Positions 8,851-17,984 of a stretch of DNA of 64,000 bases are shown one piece after another (position 1 is the first letter of the stretch; each line of letters starts with the position of its first letter). The translations under genes were made by a program, and so were the position numbers. The stretch comes from Lachnospiraceae bacterium (lineage in GTDB: Bacteria; Bacillota; Clostridia; Lachnospirales; Lachnospiraceae). The notes below the pieces were generated by a model. The model was not told the DNA's origin. It saw only the letters and a program-made list of their open reading frames with translations, and did not search any database. The stretch is taken from the NCBI GenBank assembly GCA_022652545.1, contig JALCRM010000005.1, positions 101,721 to 165,720 of the forward strand. The letters run 5' to 3'.

Positions 8851-8950
8851 CCTCCATGAGGAGGATCTTAAGATCCTCCGGGGGTGGGCAGCCGGTGCGT
8901 CAGCACCGATGCTGCGGTTTGAAAATGCCGCATCAGCAGCATTTTCAAAC
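8851..8950 (-). promoter_or_regulatory. Junction hairpin/SD module, copy B (rhaD-mgtA), with an extra inverted repeat
   Basis: In transcript order: a 12-bp inverted repeat GTTTGAAAATGC...GCATTTTCAAAC (8917-8950); a hairpin GCAGC-at-CGGTGC-tgac-GCACCG-GCTGC (8889-8915) ending in GGCTGCCC; a perfect 20-base palindrome built on GGAGGATC/GATCCTCC (8860-8879); then TCAT and GGAGG, the SD of mgtA (8851-8855). Fills the whole intergenic gap after rhaD. Confidence 0.75.
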
Positions 8951-8967
8951 TTTTCTCCCCTTATCGA

Positions 8968-9819
8968 TTACCGGGAGCTTTCCGCCCCGGCACCCTTATC
9001 ATAAAGGAATCTTTCCGGCAACTCAATGTGAAATCCCTTCGCAAGCTCGCGGAAATCGTCCGGCGTGATGGTCTGCCGTTTCTGCCCGCCCATGGAAAGG
9101 ACCTTCACGAGGATCTCCGCGGATTTTTCCACCGTATGCATGAGGCCAAAGGTCAGGTCAAACGTCTCTCCCGAGCAGAACATGCCGTGATGGGCCCAGA
9201 TCGCCACGTCGTATTGCTCCATGAGTCTGCTCGTGGCAAGCCCGATCTCCCTGCCGCCCGGTACCATCCAGCCGACCACGCCGATGCCTGCCGGGAACAC
9301 CACAGGGCACTCCGTGGCCATTTCCCAGAGTTCCCTTGTGAACACCTCGTCCGTAAGCGGCAAAACAAAGGTCAGCGCGATCACGTTCGTCGTGTGGGCA
9401 TGATAGATCACGCGGTGCTTTCCGCCTGTCACACGCTTCTTCACTTCATGGTTCAGCAGATGCGTCGGCAGTTCGCTCGTAGGGCGGCCGCCGTCCGACA
9501 TGCCCCAGCGTATCCTGTAGTTCTTTCCCTCTCCGTCGATCTCGATGATCCCCATGCTGTTCTCCGGATCGATGGCGACATTGCGGAAATACTTGCCCGT
9601 CCCCGTCACCAGGAAATACTCGCCGGCAAGCCCCGGTACCTCGGCCCCGATCGCGGTCCATTCCCGGTCTTCGGAAAGGTCATCCTGTATGCTCTCCGCC
9701 TCTTCCCCTTTCAGCCTGTAGGAAAGGTTTCCGCCGTTGCGCTCATGCCATCCCTGCTGAAAACCGTCATCGGCCATCCTGATAAAACCTTTTGCAAACT
9801 CCGTATCCAGAACTCTCAT
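8968..9819 (-). CDS. rhaD: Rhamnulose-1-phosphate aldolase
   Basis: 283 residues (E. coli RhaD has 274). Class II, zinc-dependent aldolase that splits L-rhamnulose-1-phosphate into dihydroxyacetone phosphate and L-lactaldehyde. Visible family features: HERNGGNLSYRL near the N terminus, the zinc ligands in VIYHAHTTNVIAL (HAH), and the third His in AIWAHHGMF. The start MRVLDTEFAKG follows GGAGGTAGAT, the SD end of junction module C; an upstream in-frame extension is only the module read through. No lactaldehyde reductase or rhamnose transporter is in the window. Confidence 0.95.
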   Translation of the reverse strand: MRVLDTEFAKGFIRMADDGFQQGWHERNGGNLSYRLKGEEAESIQDDLSEDREWTAIGAEVPGLAGEYFLVTGTGKYFRNVAIDPENSMGIIEIDGEGKNYRIRWGMSDGGRPTSELPTHLLNHEVKKRVTGGKHRVIYHAHTTNVIALTFVLPLTDEVFTRELWEMATECPVVFPAGIGVVGWMVPGGREIGLATSRLMEQYDVAIWAHHGMFCSGETFDLTFGLMHTVEKSAEILVKVLSMGGQKRQTITPDDFRELAKGFHIELPERFLYDKGAGAESSR

Positions 9820-9824
9820 ATCTA

Positions 9825-9930
9825 CCTCCGTGAGGAGAATCTTCAGATTCTCCGAATCGGGCAGCCGGTGCCGCTCTTCGGCACCGTTGCTGCGACATGA
9901 CGATGGGCGCATCGGCGCACAGCGTCATGT
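9825..9930 (-). promoter_or_regulatory. Junction hairpin/SD module, copy C (before rhaD), with an extra inverted repeat
   Basis: In transcript order: ACATGACG...CGTCATGT inverted repeat (9895-9930); GCAGC-aa-CGGTGCC-loop-GGCACCG-GCTGC hairpin with GGCTGCCC (9859-9893); GGAGAATC-tgaa-GATTCTCC palindrome (9834-9853); TCAC and the GGAGG site of rhaD (9825-9829). Order, spacing and sequence match copy B closely. Confidence 0.75.
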
Positions 9931-9935
9931 TTTTA

Positions 9936-9977
9936 CCTCCATGAAGAGAACCGTCAGGTTCTCTGAAATGGGCAGCC
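9936..9977 (-). promoter_or_regulatory. Junction hairpin/SD module, copy D (directly after the deoR stop)
   Basis: GGCTGCCC (9970-9977), AGAGAACC-tgac-GGTTCTCT palindrome (9945-9964), then TCAT-GGAGG (9936-9940) followed by AAAAAC-ATG. The ATG opens a short frame (about 57 codons, 9757-9927) that runs through copy C into rhaD in another frame; I see no reason to call it a protein. Confidence 0.65.
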
Positions 9978-9984
9978 TGCAGTC

Positions 9985-10731
9985 TCAGACTACCGTGATG
10001 CGTATCCCTTTCTTCTCCAGGAATTTTTTCTCTGCCTCCGGCAGCCCGCTGTCCGTGATCAGCGCGTACACATCCTCGAACTGCAGGAACGGCACGGAGC
10101 CGGCCCTCGAGAACTTACCCGATTCCGTCATGACAAAAACATGGTTGGCTGACCTGATCATGGCCGAAAGCGTATCGGAGCGGTTCAGGTCGTCCGATGT
10201 GAAGCCGCTTTTCCTGCCGTAGCCTTCCGTGCCCACAAAGATCTTGTCCACATGGAAGTTCTGTACGCACAGCTTCGTCATCGGTCCTACGACGGCCTGT
10301 CTTTTCTTCTGATAGTTTCCGCCGAGCAGGATGATCTCCGCGCCGTTTATATCCTTGATATAGTTCGCCACGTGCACGGAATTGGTCACGATCGTCACGT
10401 TTTTACCGGCCTTTGCCAGTTCTTCCGCAAACAGCACGCAGGTGGACCCGGCTTCCACGAGCACCGTCTCCCCGGGAGCCACAAATGCGGTCGCCGCTTT
10501 GGCGATCTTCAGCTTGGTCTCATAATTGAAGGCCAGCTTGTAATTGATGTCATCCGGGTCATTCAGGACAGCGCAGCCCCGCTCTCTCCTGAGCAGTCCC
10601 TTGCCGGCAAGCACGTCAAGGTCCTTTCGGATCGTCACTTCCGAGGTGTGGAACTGCTGTGCCAGTTCATCCACACCGGCCTTTCCGCTGCGGCTCACAT
10701 AATTGACGATCTCTTCCTGTCTCTCCCGCAT
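9985..10731 (-). CDS. DeoR-family transcriptional regulator of the rhamnose cluster
   Basis: 248 residues. Residues about 5-55 form the DeoR helix-turn-helix (VDELAQQFHTSEVTIRKDLDVLAGKGLLRRERGCA); the remainder is the sugar-phosphate-binding DeoRC domain, with VEAGSTCVLFAEEL and TNSVHVANYI. Such proteins repress sugar operons and release DNA on binding a phosphorylated intermediate. The ATG after AAGAGGCG was chosen, since the promoter at 10766-10794 puts the transcript start close to the more upstream GTG. It is the first gene of the run deoR-rhaD-mgtA-rhaB-rhaA, so it probably controls the cluster and itself. Confidence 0.9.
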   Translation of the reverse strand: MRERQEEIVNYVSRSGKAGVDELAQQFHTSEVTIRKDLDVLAGKGLLRRERGCAVLNDPDDINYKLAFNYETKLKIAKAATAFVAPGETVLVEAGSTCVLFAEELAKAGKNVTIVTNSVHVANYIKDINGAEIILLGGNYQKKRQAVVGPMTKLCVQNFHVDKIFVGTEGYGRKSGFTSDDLNRSDTLSAMIRSANHVFVMTESGKFSRAGSVPFLQFEDVYALITDSGLPEAEKKFLEKKGIRITVV

Positions 10732-10765
10732 CGCACGCCTCTTTCTTCCATCGGATTGCACTTAC

Positions 10766-10809
10766 ATAATACATAATAGTTTCATTCGTGTCAATATTAC
10801 TTTCATTCG
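10766..10809 (-). promoter_or_regulatory. Promoter with direct-repeat operator, deoR/rhamnose cluster
   Basis: TTGACA (10789-10794), 17 bases, TATTAT (10766-10771) on the minus strand. The nonamer CGAATGAAA occurs twice in direct orientation, at 10780-10788 and 10801-10809, 21 bases apart (two helical turns), flanking the -35. Direct GAAA-containing repeats are typical of DeoR-family operators, so this is the likely autoregulatory site. Confidence 0.7.
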
Positions 10810-10846
10810 AAAGTTTGAAAAGTTTTGAAACCGGGATCAAAACATC

Positions 10847-10879
10847 AAAAAAGAGGCGGATGCCTCTGCACCCGCCTCC
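10847..10879 (-). terminator. Intrinsic terminator after the acidic YtxH-like gene
   Basis: Minus strand GAGGCGG...CCGCCTC followed by TTTTTT, just downstream of the stop at 10901. Confidence 0.8.
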
Positions 10880-10900
10880 CATACCGCTGCCTTGAATACT

Positions 10901-11512
10901 TCAGTTCTTCTTCGACTCGTCGAAGAACTCTTCCACCTTTTCCGCCTTTTCCCCGAGATCGCTGCCGGCCGCCTCAACATCCCTTTTCACAGCATCCACG
11001 ATATCGTCCGCAGGATCCGAGCTTTCCTTCTGCTGCGCGTCTTCCGCCGGCTCCTCATCCGCTGCCTCTTCTGCCGCCGCATCCTCTGCGGTCTCTTCCG
11101 TATCATCCGCGCTGTCAGCTGCATCCACCGTGCTGTAGGCCGGATTGTCTTCATTGATGATCTGCTTCACTTTTACGGCTGAATCGACAACGACATCCTT
11201 CACTTTGCCTGCCGATTCCCCGACGACATCCAGGATCTTGCCGCCCTTCGGCCCGATTGCTTCCTTGACCTTGCCGGCTGCTTCCGCGGCGCCGTTTTTG
11301 ATCGTCGTATAGGCGCGGTCCGCAAAATCTTCTGCGTCTCCGCTCTCTTTGCTTTCCGTTTCTCCGTCGTCCGAGCCGTCCCCGGAATCGTAGCCGTCGT
11401 TGTCAGGCTCGCAGGCTGATGTCTTCGAGTTCTCCTTCAGGTAGGAATAAACGCCGTAAGCCGCTGCTCCGAACACTGCCGTACCAAGTAAGAATTTACC
11501 GAATCTGCCCAT
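10901..11512 (-). CDS. Acidic membrane-anchored protein, YtxH-like
   Basis: 203 residues. An N-terminal hydrophobic segment (GKFLLGTAVFGAAAYGVYSYLK, about 4-25) is followed by a soluble part rich in Asp, Glu and Ala. The middle carries amphipathic repeats (AAEAAGKVKEAI, ESAGKVKDVVVDSAVKVKQII) resembling YtxH/general-stress and LEA-like proteins, and the C-terminal half has long acidic runs (DDTEETAEDAAAEEAADEE). The start is the ATG after GGAGGTCTAACG; the upstream in-frame extension lacks one. Divergent from a TetR-family gene whose C-terminal tail has similar composition. Function unknown; the stress-protein likeness rests on composition and repeat pattern. Confidence 0.75.
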   Translation of the reverse strand: MGRFGKFLLGTAVFGAAAYGVYSYLKENSKTSACEPDNDGYDSGDGSDDGETESKESGDAEDFADRAYTTIKNGAAEAAGKVKEAIGPKGGKILDVVGESAGKVKDVVVDSAVKVKQIINEDNPAYSTVDAADSADDTEETAEDAAAEEAADEEPAEDAQQKESSDPADDIVDAVKRDVEAAGSDLGEKAEKVEEFFDESKKN

Positions 11513-11652
11513 CGTTAGACCTCCGTATGCTGTCTGTCCGCGGTGCGCTGTCGATCCGGCCCGCGGCATGGCCTCTTAATGTTTACATAAATATACGCTA
11601 AAACCTTTCAAAAGAAAAGTGCGGACGGACACTCATAAAATACCGAAAGACG

Positions 11653-11707
11653 TTGTGCAGCGTTTTTCAGTGTGCTATATTTGAATAATATCAGACTGAC
11701 TCGGTCA
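11653..11707 (+). promoter_or_regulatory. Promoter and probable operator of the TetR gene
   Basis: TTGTGC (11653-11658), 17 bases, TATATT (11676-11681). Downstream, TGAC-TCG-GTCA (11697-11707) is a short palindrome lying between the expected transcript start and the ribosome-binding site GAGGGGG. TetR-family regulators commonly bind such TGAC/GTCA palindromes, so autoregulation is likely. Confidence 0.55.
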
Positions 11708-11723
11708 ATGAGGGGGCTCATCA

Positions 11724-12563
11724 ATGAACGAGAAATTCTATGACCTGAAAAAAGAAAAACAGGACCGCATGATCAATGCCGCGCTGAAGATCTTTGCGCA
11801 GAACGGCTACCGGCACGCCAGCACGGATGACATCATCGTGGAAGCCGGGATCAGCAAGGGCCTTCTTTTCCACTATTTTGAAAGCAAGATCGGACTTTAT
11901 GAGTTCGTCTTCGGCTACGCTTCCCGTTTTGTAAATGTGGAGCTCACCTCCGGCGTAAACAAAAAGGAAAAGAATTATTTCTCGATCCAGCGCCAGATGG
12001 CGGCTGCGGAAGTCAACGTGGAACGCCTTTATCCCTATGTCCTGCTCTATCTGGACTCCGTGATGAGGGAGACCAGCGAAGAAGCGCTTTCCGTGATCGC
12101 CGACTCGCGCAGTCTGGTCAGTGACTGTGTGAGCGGTCTGCTGTCTTCCGCAGATCCGGTCCCCGCGGACTGTGCCCTGCTCACGAACATGATCGACTTC
12201 ACAAAACACGGCCTGCTGCGTGCACATGTCGACGACCCGGCCTTCGATCCCGAAGCACTTGAAAAAGAGATCGACGTCTATCTGGATTATCTGGAAAGGC
12301 TGAACAACGGCACGGAAGCCGCTGCACAGCCGACCGCTGAGGAAGCTCCTGCCGCGCCTTCTCAGGAAGAAAGTTCTGAGACCGGGCATTCAGAAGAAGC
12401 TCCCGGCGTTCCTGAAACCCCTGCAGACAGCGCCGCTGAGGTCCCGCAGGAAAGCGCCGCCGCAGAAATGCCGGACGAAACCGACGGATCTTCCGAGGAA
12501 AGCGCGGAAACCACCTCTGTCCCCGAAAATGCAGACAGCAGTGAACCGGCCGCGCAGGAATAA
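11724..12563 (+). CDS. TetR-family regulator with long acidic C-terminal tail
   Basis: 279 residues. Residues about 10-60 are a TetR helix-turn-helix (MINAALKIFAQNGYRHASTDDIIVEAGISKGLLFHYF); residues about 60-195 are the ligand-binding helical domain. After about residue 197 comes an 80-residue low-complexity tail rich in Glu, Ala, Ser and Pro, ending SSEPAAQE. Most TetR proteins stop near 200 residues, so the tail is an addition. The gene is divergent from the acidic membrane-anchored protein gene and has its own promoter and palindrome. Ligand and targets are unknown; the divergent gene is the obvious candidate target. Confidence 0.88.
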   Translation: MNEKFYDLKKEKQDRMINAALKIFAQNGYRHASTDDIIVEAGISKGLLFHYFESKIGLYEFVFGYASRFVNVELTSGVNKKEKNYFSIQRQMAAAEVNVERLYPYVLLYLDSVMRETSEEALSVIADSRSLVSDCVSGLLSSADPVPADCALLTNMIDFTKHGLLRAHVDDPAFDPEALEKEIDVYLDYLERLNNGTEAAAQPTAEEAPAAPSQEESSETGHSEEAPGVPETPADSAAEVPQESAAAEMPDETDGSSEESAETTSVPENADSSEPAAQE

Positions 12564-12603
12564 TCAAAAATGACCGGAAGCAGTCAGCAAACTGTTCCGG
12601 TCA
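12564..12603. terminator. Terminator between convergent TetR and MocR genes
   Basis: TGACCGGAA(gc)AGT...ACT(g)TTCCGGTCA hairpin shared by both strands. The minus strand has a following TTTTTGATT tract, so it is a clear terminator for the mocR side; on the plus strand the T-tract is poor. Confidence 0.75.
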
Positions 12604-14076
12604 CCAGGCTTTTCTCAACAGTCCCACACCCTTTACGATCTCCTCTGCATCAAGCGCCGCAAACCCCAGCAGGATCGTAGGCCGCAAAAGCTGTCCTGCC
12701 GGCACATTTCCGATGCGGTTCTCAGACATCGGGTAGACCCGCACGCCCTCCGCACAGGCTCTCTGCACCAGTTCTCTCTCCCTTTCGGCGCATCCTTCCG
12801 CACCTTCCGGCCCCTGCATCGCTTCCGTCCGCTCTTCGAGCAGGACGTGCAGGCCCGCATCCTCGCCGTGCAGCGCAAAACCGCTTTCAAAGCTGCGCAG
12901 TTCTTTCCGCATGAGTTCCTGTTTTGTCCGATACAGATTCCGCATCCTGTTGAGATAGCGTTCAAAATAGCCCTCGCACAGAAAGGCATCGAGCAGTTTC
13001 TGGTCAATGCGCGAGACCGTGGAGCTGAAGAAACCGCAGCGGTCTCGAAAGACCTGCATCAGCTCCTGCGGCAGCACCATGAAGCTCACTCGGATTGCCG
13101 GCGCGATGGATTTGGAGAAGGTGCCGATATAGATGATGCGGCCGCAGCGGTCTGACGCCTGCAAAGGCGGGATCGGCCGCCCGCGGTAACGGAATTCCGA
13201 ATCGTAATCGTCCTCGATCAGGTACCTGCCCGGTGCACTGCCGGCCCAGGCGAGCAGTTCCATGCGCCTTGCGATCGGCATCGTGATGCCTGAAGGATAC
13301 TGGTGCGCCGGCATCACATAAGCCAGGTCGCAGCCGTTTTCCTCCAGTGCCTCCGCTTTCATGCCGCTGCCGTCCATGGACAGCGGGCAGACCGTGTAGG
13401 ACATGGTACGGAAGATCCGCGCGGCGCGCGCATAGGAAACATACTCCATCCCGATCCGGCGTCCTTCGCCCAGGATCATGCGCAGGAGCATCAGCAGATA
13501 GTCGTTGCCTGCGCCGATGACCACATTTTCAGGATCGCACTCCACGCCCCTGGAAAGGTGCAGGTAGCGGGCGATCGTCCTGCGGAACGAAAGGTCTCCG
13601 TTCGGCTCCCCCAGCGAAAACATCTCCGGGTCCGCGTTCATCATGATGTTCCGGGACAGACGCCGCCACGTTTCATACGGAAACTTCGTCATGTCGATCG
13701 CGCGCGGGGAGAAGTCGATGAACCGCGGTTCGCTGCCGGCTTTTCCTCTCCCGCTCGCGGAGCCTGCCGCCTCTTCCTCCGCCACCCTGCCTCCTGCCTT
13801 TTCCGGGGTGCCGAGATCGTACAGATTGTCGATGCCGCAGACAAAACAGCCGCGGTTCTTCCTCGTGACGATGTATCCCTCCGACAGGAGCTGGTCGTAC
13901 GCGGTCTCCACCGTGCTGCGTGAGATACCGAGAAAACCGGACAGGGCACGGCTTGAGGGGAGCCTGTCATTTCTGCCAAGCTCCCCCCTGCGTATGGAAT
14001 CCCTCAGATATTCGTAGATCTGCATGTACAGCGGCTTATCGCTGTGCGGATCCAAATTTATACCCAGTTCATTCAT
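12601..14076 (-). CDS. MocR/PdxR-type regulator (GntR HTH fused to aminotransferase fold)
   Basis: 491 residues. Residues about 15-80 are a GntR winged helix (QIYEYLRDSIRRGELGRNDRLPSSRALSGFLGISRSTVETAYDQL). Residues about 120-490 are a class I aminotransferase fold with the PLP-site region YLIEDDYDSEFRY and the Schiff-base Lys in GTFSKS. MocR proteins use PLP as effector; PdxR controls pyridoxal synthesis, others control GABA or taurine use. No pdxST is in the window, so the target is unknown. It lies seven bases after glnS on the same strand and ends at a good terminator, so it is probably the last gene of a guaB-glnS-mocR unit. Confidence 0.9.
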   Translation of the reverse strand: MNELGINLDPHSDKPLYMQIYEYLRDSIRRGELGRNDRLPSSRALSGFLGISRSTVETAYDQLLSEGYIVTRKNRGCFVCGIDNLYDLGTPEKAGGRVAEEEAAGSASGRGKAGSEPRFIDFSPRAIDMTKFPYETWRRLSRNIMMNADPEMFSLGEPNGDLSFRRTIARYLHLSRGVECDPENVVIGAGNDYLLMLLRMILGEGRRIGMEYVSYARAARIFRTMSYTVCPLSMDGSGMKAEALEENGCDLAYVMPAHQYPSGITMPIARRMELLAWAGSAPGRYLIEDDYDSEFRYRGRPIPPLQASDRCGRIIYIGTFSKSIAPAIRVSFMVLPQELMQVFRDRCGFFSSTVSRIDQKLLDAFLCEGYFERYLNRMRNLYRTKQELMRKELRSFESGFALHGEDAGLHVLLEERTEAMQGPEGAEGCAERERELVQRACAEGVRVYPMSENRIGNVPAGQLLRPTILLGFAALDAEEIVKGVGLLRKAW

Positions 14077-14083
14077 GAAAGCA

Positions 14084-15766
14084 TCAGTGCTGTCCGCTGC
14101 CGGGAAGCACGAAAGAACTCTTGAGCGTCACGATGCGGTTGAATACCGGCGCGCCTTCTGCGGAGTCCTTGCAGTCAGCGCAGAAGAAGCCTTCCCGCAC
14201 GAACTGGAAACGGTCGAAGGCCTGCGCCTTCGCAAGTTCCGGTTCCACATAGCCGCGGCAGACCTTCAGGGAATTCGGATTCAGGTTGAGCGAACCGTCT
14301 TCGTTGTACACGCCCTTCGACTCGTCGATGATGTTTTCGTACAGACGGATCTCCGCCTGTTTTGCCGTCCCTGCGTATACCCAGTGGATCGTGCCCTTAA
14401 CCTTGCGCCCGTCCGGCGAATCGCCGCCGCGCGTAGCCGGGTCATACGTCGCGTGGATGACCGTGACGTTCCCTTCCGCATCCTTCTCACAGCCTGTGCA
14501 GGTGACAAAAAACGCGTTCATGAGGCGTACTTCGCTGCCCGGAAACAGCCGGAAATACTTCTTCGGCGGCTCTTCCATGAAGTCTTCCTTCTCGATCCAG
14601 AGTTCCCTGCCGAACGGCACCTCGCGGCTGCCGAGTTCCGGGTTCTCCTTGTTGTTCTCCACAGGCAGAAGCTCTGTTTTGCCTTCCGGATAGTTGTCGA
14701 TCACGAGCTTTACCGGATCGATGACTGCCATCATGCGCTTGCAGCTCGGCTTCAGATCCTCCCGGATGCAGTACTCCAGCATGGAATAATCGCAGGATGC
14801 CTGGCTCTTGGAGATGCCGGCCATCTGCACGAAATTTCTGATCGCTTCCGGCGTCACCCCGCGTCTGCGGAGCCCGGAAATGGAAACGAGCCTGGGATCG
14901 TCCCAGCCGTCCACGATCCCCTGTTCGACGAGCTTCTTGATATACCGTTTCCCGGTGACCACGTTGGTGAGATACATTTTGGCAAATTCGATCTGGCGCG
15001 GCGGATTCGGGAACTCCGCTTCCCGCACGACCCAGTCGTACAGCGGGCGGTGATCTTCGAATTCCAGCGTGCACAGAGAGTGCGTCACGCCTTCCACGGC
15101 GTCCTCAATGGGATGCGCAAAATCGTACATCGGATAGATGCACCATTTGTCGCCCGTGTTCTGGTGCGACATATGTGCCACGCGGTAGATGATCGGGTCA
15201 CGCATGTTGATGTTGGAGCTGGCCATGTCGATCTTCGCGCGCAGGGTCTTTTCACCGTCCGCGAACTCTCCGTCCTTCATGCGGGTGAAAAGGTCCAGGT
15301 TCTCCTCCACGCTGCGGTCCCTGTTCGGGTCGTTGATGCCCGGCTCCGTGAGCGTGCCGCGGTACTCCTTCATCTGCTCCGCGCTCAGGTCCGAAACATA
15401 GGCCTTGCCCTTACGGATCAGCTTAACGGCGATCTCATACATCCTGTCAAAATAATTCGACGCAAAAAACAGACGGCCTTCCCAGTCCGCGCCCAGCCAG
15501 GCCACATCCCTCTGGATGGACTCGACGAATTCGCTCTTCTCCTTGGTCGGGTTCGTATCGTCAAAGCGCAGATTGAATTTTCCGCCGTATTCCTTCGCGA
15601 TACCGTAGTTCAGGAGAATGGATTTGGCGTGTCCTATGTGAAGATAGCCGTTGGGCTCAGGGGGAAAACGCGTGCACACATGATCGTAGACGCCCTCCTT
15701 CAGATCCTTGTCGATGGCTTCCTCAATGAAATTCCGTCCCTTTGCGGCGTTCTCTTCCTCAGTCAT
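14084..15766 (-). CDS. glnS: Glutaminyl-tRNA synthetase
   Basis: 560 residues, a class Ic synthetase. The N-terminal part has [16 protein letters not shown] (HIGH motif) and FDDTNP; the catalytic core has WDDPRL and [16 protein letters not shown], diagnostic of GlnRS rather than GluRS. Where the KMSKS-type sequence VMSKR is expected, the protein reads [14 protein letters not shown], keeping only the Lys-Arg pair. The C-terminal half is the anticodon-binding beta-barrel region. Start after GAGGGG. It sits 26 bases after guaB. A genome with GlnRS may not need the GatCAB route for Gln-tRNA, which cannot be checked here. Confidence 0.94.
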   Translation of the reverse strand: MTEEENAAKGRNFIEEAIDKDLKEGVYDHVCTRFPPEPNGYLHIGHAKSILLNYGIAKEYGGKFNLRFDDTNPTKEKSEFVESIQRDVAWLGADWEGRLFFASNYFDRMYEIAVKLIRKGKAYVSDLSAEQMKEYRGTLTEPGINDPNRDRSVEENLDLFTRMKDGEFADGEKTLRAKIDMASSNINMRDPIIYRVAHMSHQNTGDKWCIYPMYDFAHPIEDAVEGVTHSLCTLEFEDHRPLYDWVVREAEFPNPPRQIEFAKMYLTNVVTGKRYIKKLVEQGIVDGWDDPRLVSISGLRRRGVTPEAIRNFVQMAGISKSQASCDYSMLEYCIREDLKPSCKRMMAVIDPVKLVIDNYPEGKTELLPVENNKENPELGSREVPFGRELWIEKEDFMEEPPKKYFRLFPGSEVRLMNAFFVTCTGCEKDAEGNVTVIHATYDPATRGGDSPDGRKVKGTIHWVYAGTAKQAEIRLYENIIDESKGVYNEDGSLNLNPNSLKVCRGYVEPELAKAQAFDRFQFVREGFFCADCKDSAEGAPVFNRIVTLKSSFVLPGSGQH

Positions 15767-15792
15767 GGTCTGTAAGTCCCCTCATTTATTTT

Positions 15793-17340
<1,548 letters not shown>

Positions 17341-17365
17341 TTACGCGGCTGGCAGCCGGCGTCCG

Positions 17366-17860
17366 TCAATCCAGAAAGACCTTGCTCGGGAACGTCTGCT
17401 TCAATACCTTTTTCAGTTCTTCGTCCGGCTCGATCAGAAGTTTATACTCTGCAAAATAGATCTCGAACCTGGGATCCGGGTCCTGCTCCGTGCGGGACGA
17501 GTAATCGATCGTTTTCAGTTCCGTCTTGTGGTGGTAGTTGTCGAGGTGGACAGACTTTACCGGGCCGCAGATCTCCATTTTATCCAGCTCGTAGGTGCCC
17601 ATGTTCTTGCGGCTCTCCTTGCGCATGACCTTGGCCACGCGCAGTTCCCTGTCCACGTAGCTGTATTCATAGTCCACGTCCACTTCCTTGGACACGAACC
17701 AGGCGCCCACGCCGCAGGCTGCGCCGATGATAAGGGCCGGCCAGGCGACCATGCCGATCAGGATGAAAACAACGCACAGCATGATGAGCAGAACCTGCAG
17801 AAACCTGAAAAGGACCGAAGACTTTCTGTGTACGATCACTTCAAGACATCCGATATCCAT
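17366..17860 (-). CDS. Small membrane protein, DUF6106-like
   Basis: 164 residues. Two adjacent hydrophobic segments (about 18-60, VLLIMLCVVFILIGMVAWPALIIG and on) precede a soluble C-terminal domain with alternating beta-like strands (VDVDYEYSYVDRELRVAKV, EICGPVKSVHL). From memory it resembles Lachnospiraceae proteins filed as DUF6106; no function is known to me. The second ATG, preceded by GGAG and six bases, is preferred over the ATG four codons upstream. Follows the gene at 17985-18815 on the same strand after a 124-base gap. Confidence 0.65.
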   Translation of the reverse strand: MDIGCLEVIVHRKSSVLFRFLQVLLIMLCVVFILIGMVAWPALIIGAACGVGAWFVSKEVDVDYEYSYVDRELRVAKVMRKESRKNMGTYELDKMEICGPVKSVHLDNYHHKTELKTIDYSSRTEQDPDPRFEIYFAEYKLLIEPDEELKKVLKQTFPSKVFLD

Positions 17861-17984
17861 CTTTTGCTCCATTCAATGTTGGATTTCCGTACTCCGCGAA
17901 AAGGATTGAGCCTATATTATTACTTACTTCGCAGTATTTCAAGGATAGTTGCACAAATTATGTTTTCCATAATCTGTGCTTATA

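Noticed and set aside
6458..9004. Plus-strand open frame of about 848 codons opposite mgtA
   Set aside because: Shadow of the P-type ATPase gene with unnatural composition; the minus strand carries all family motifs.
15767..15792. T-box leader ahead of glnS
   Set aside because: The gap to guaB is 26 bases, holding only the ribosome-binding site.
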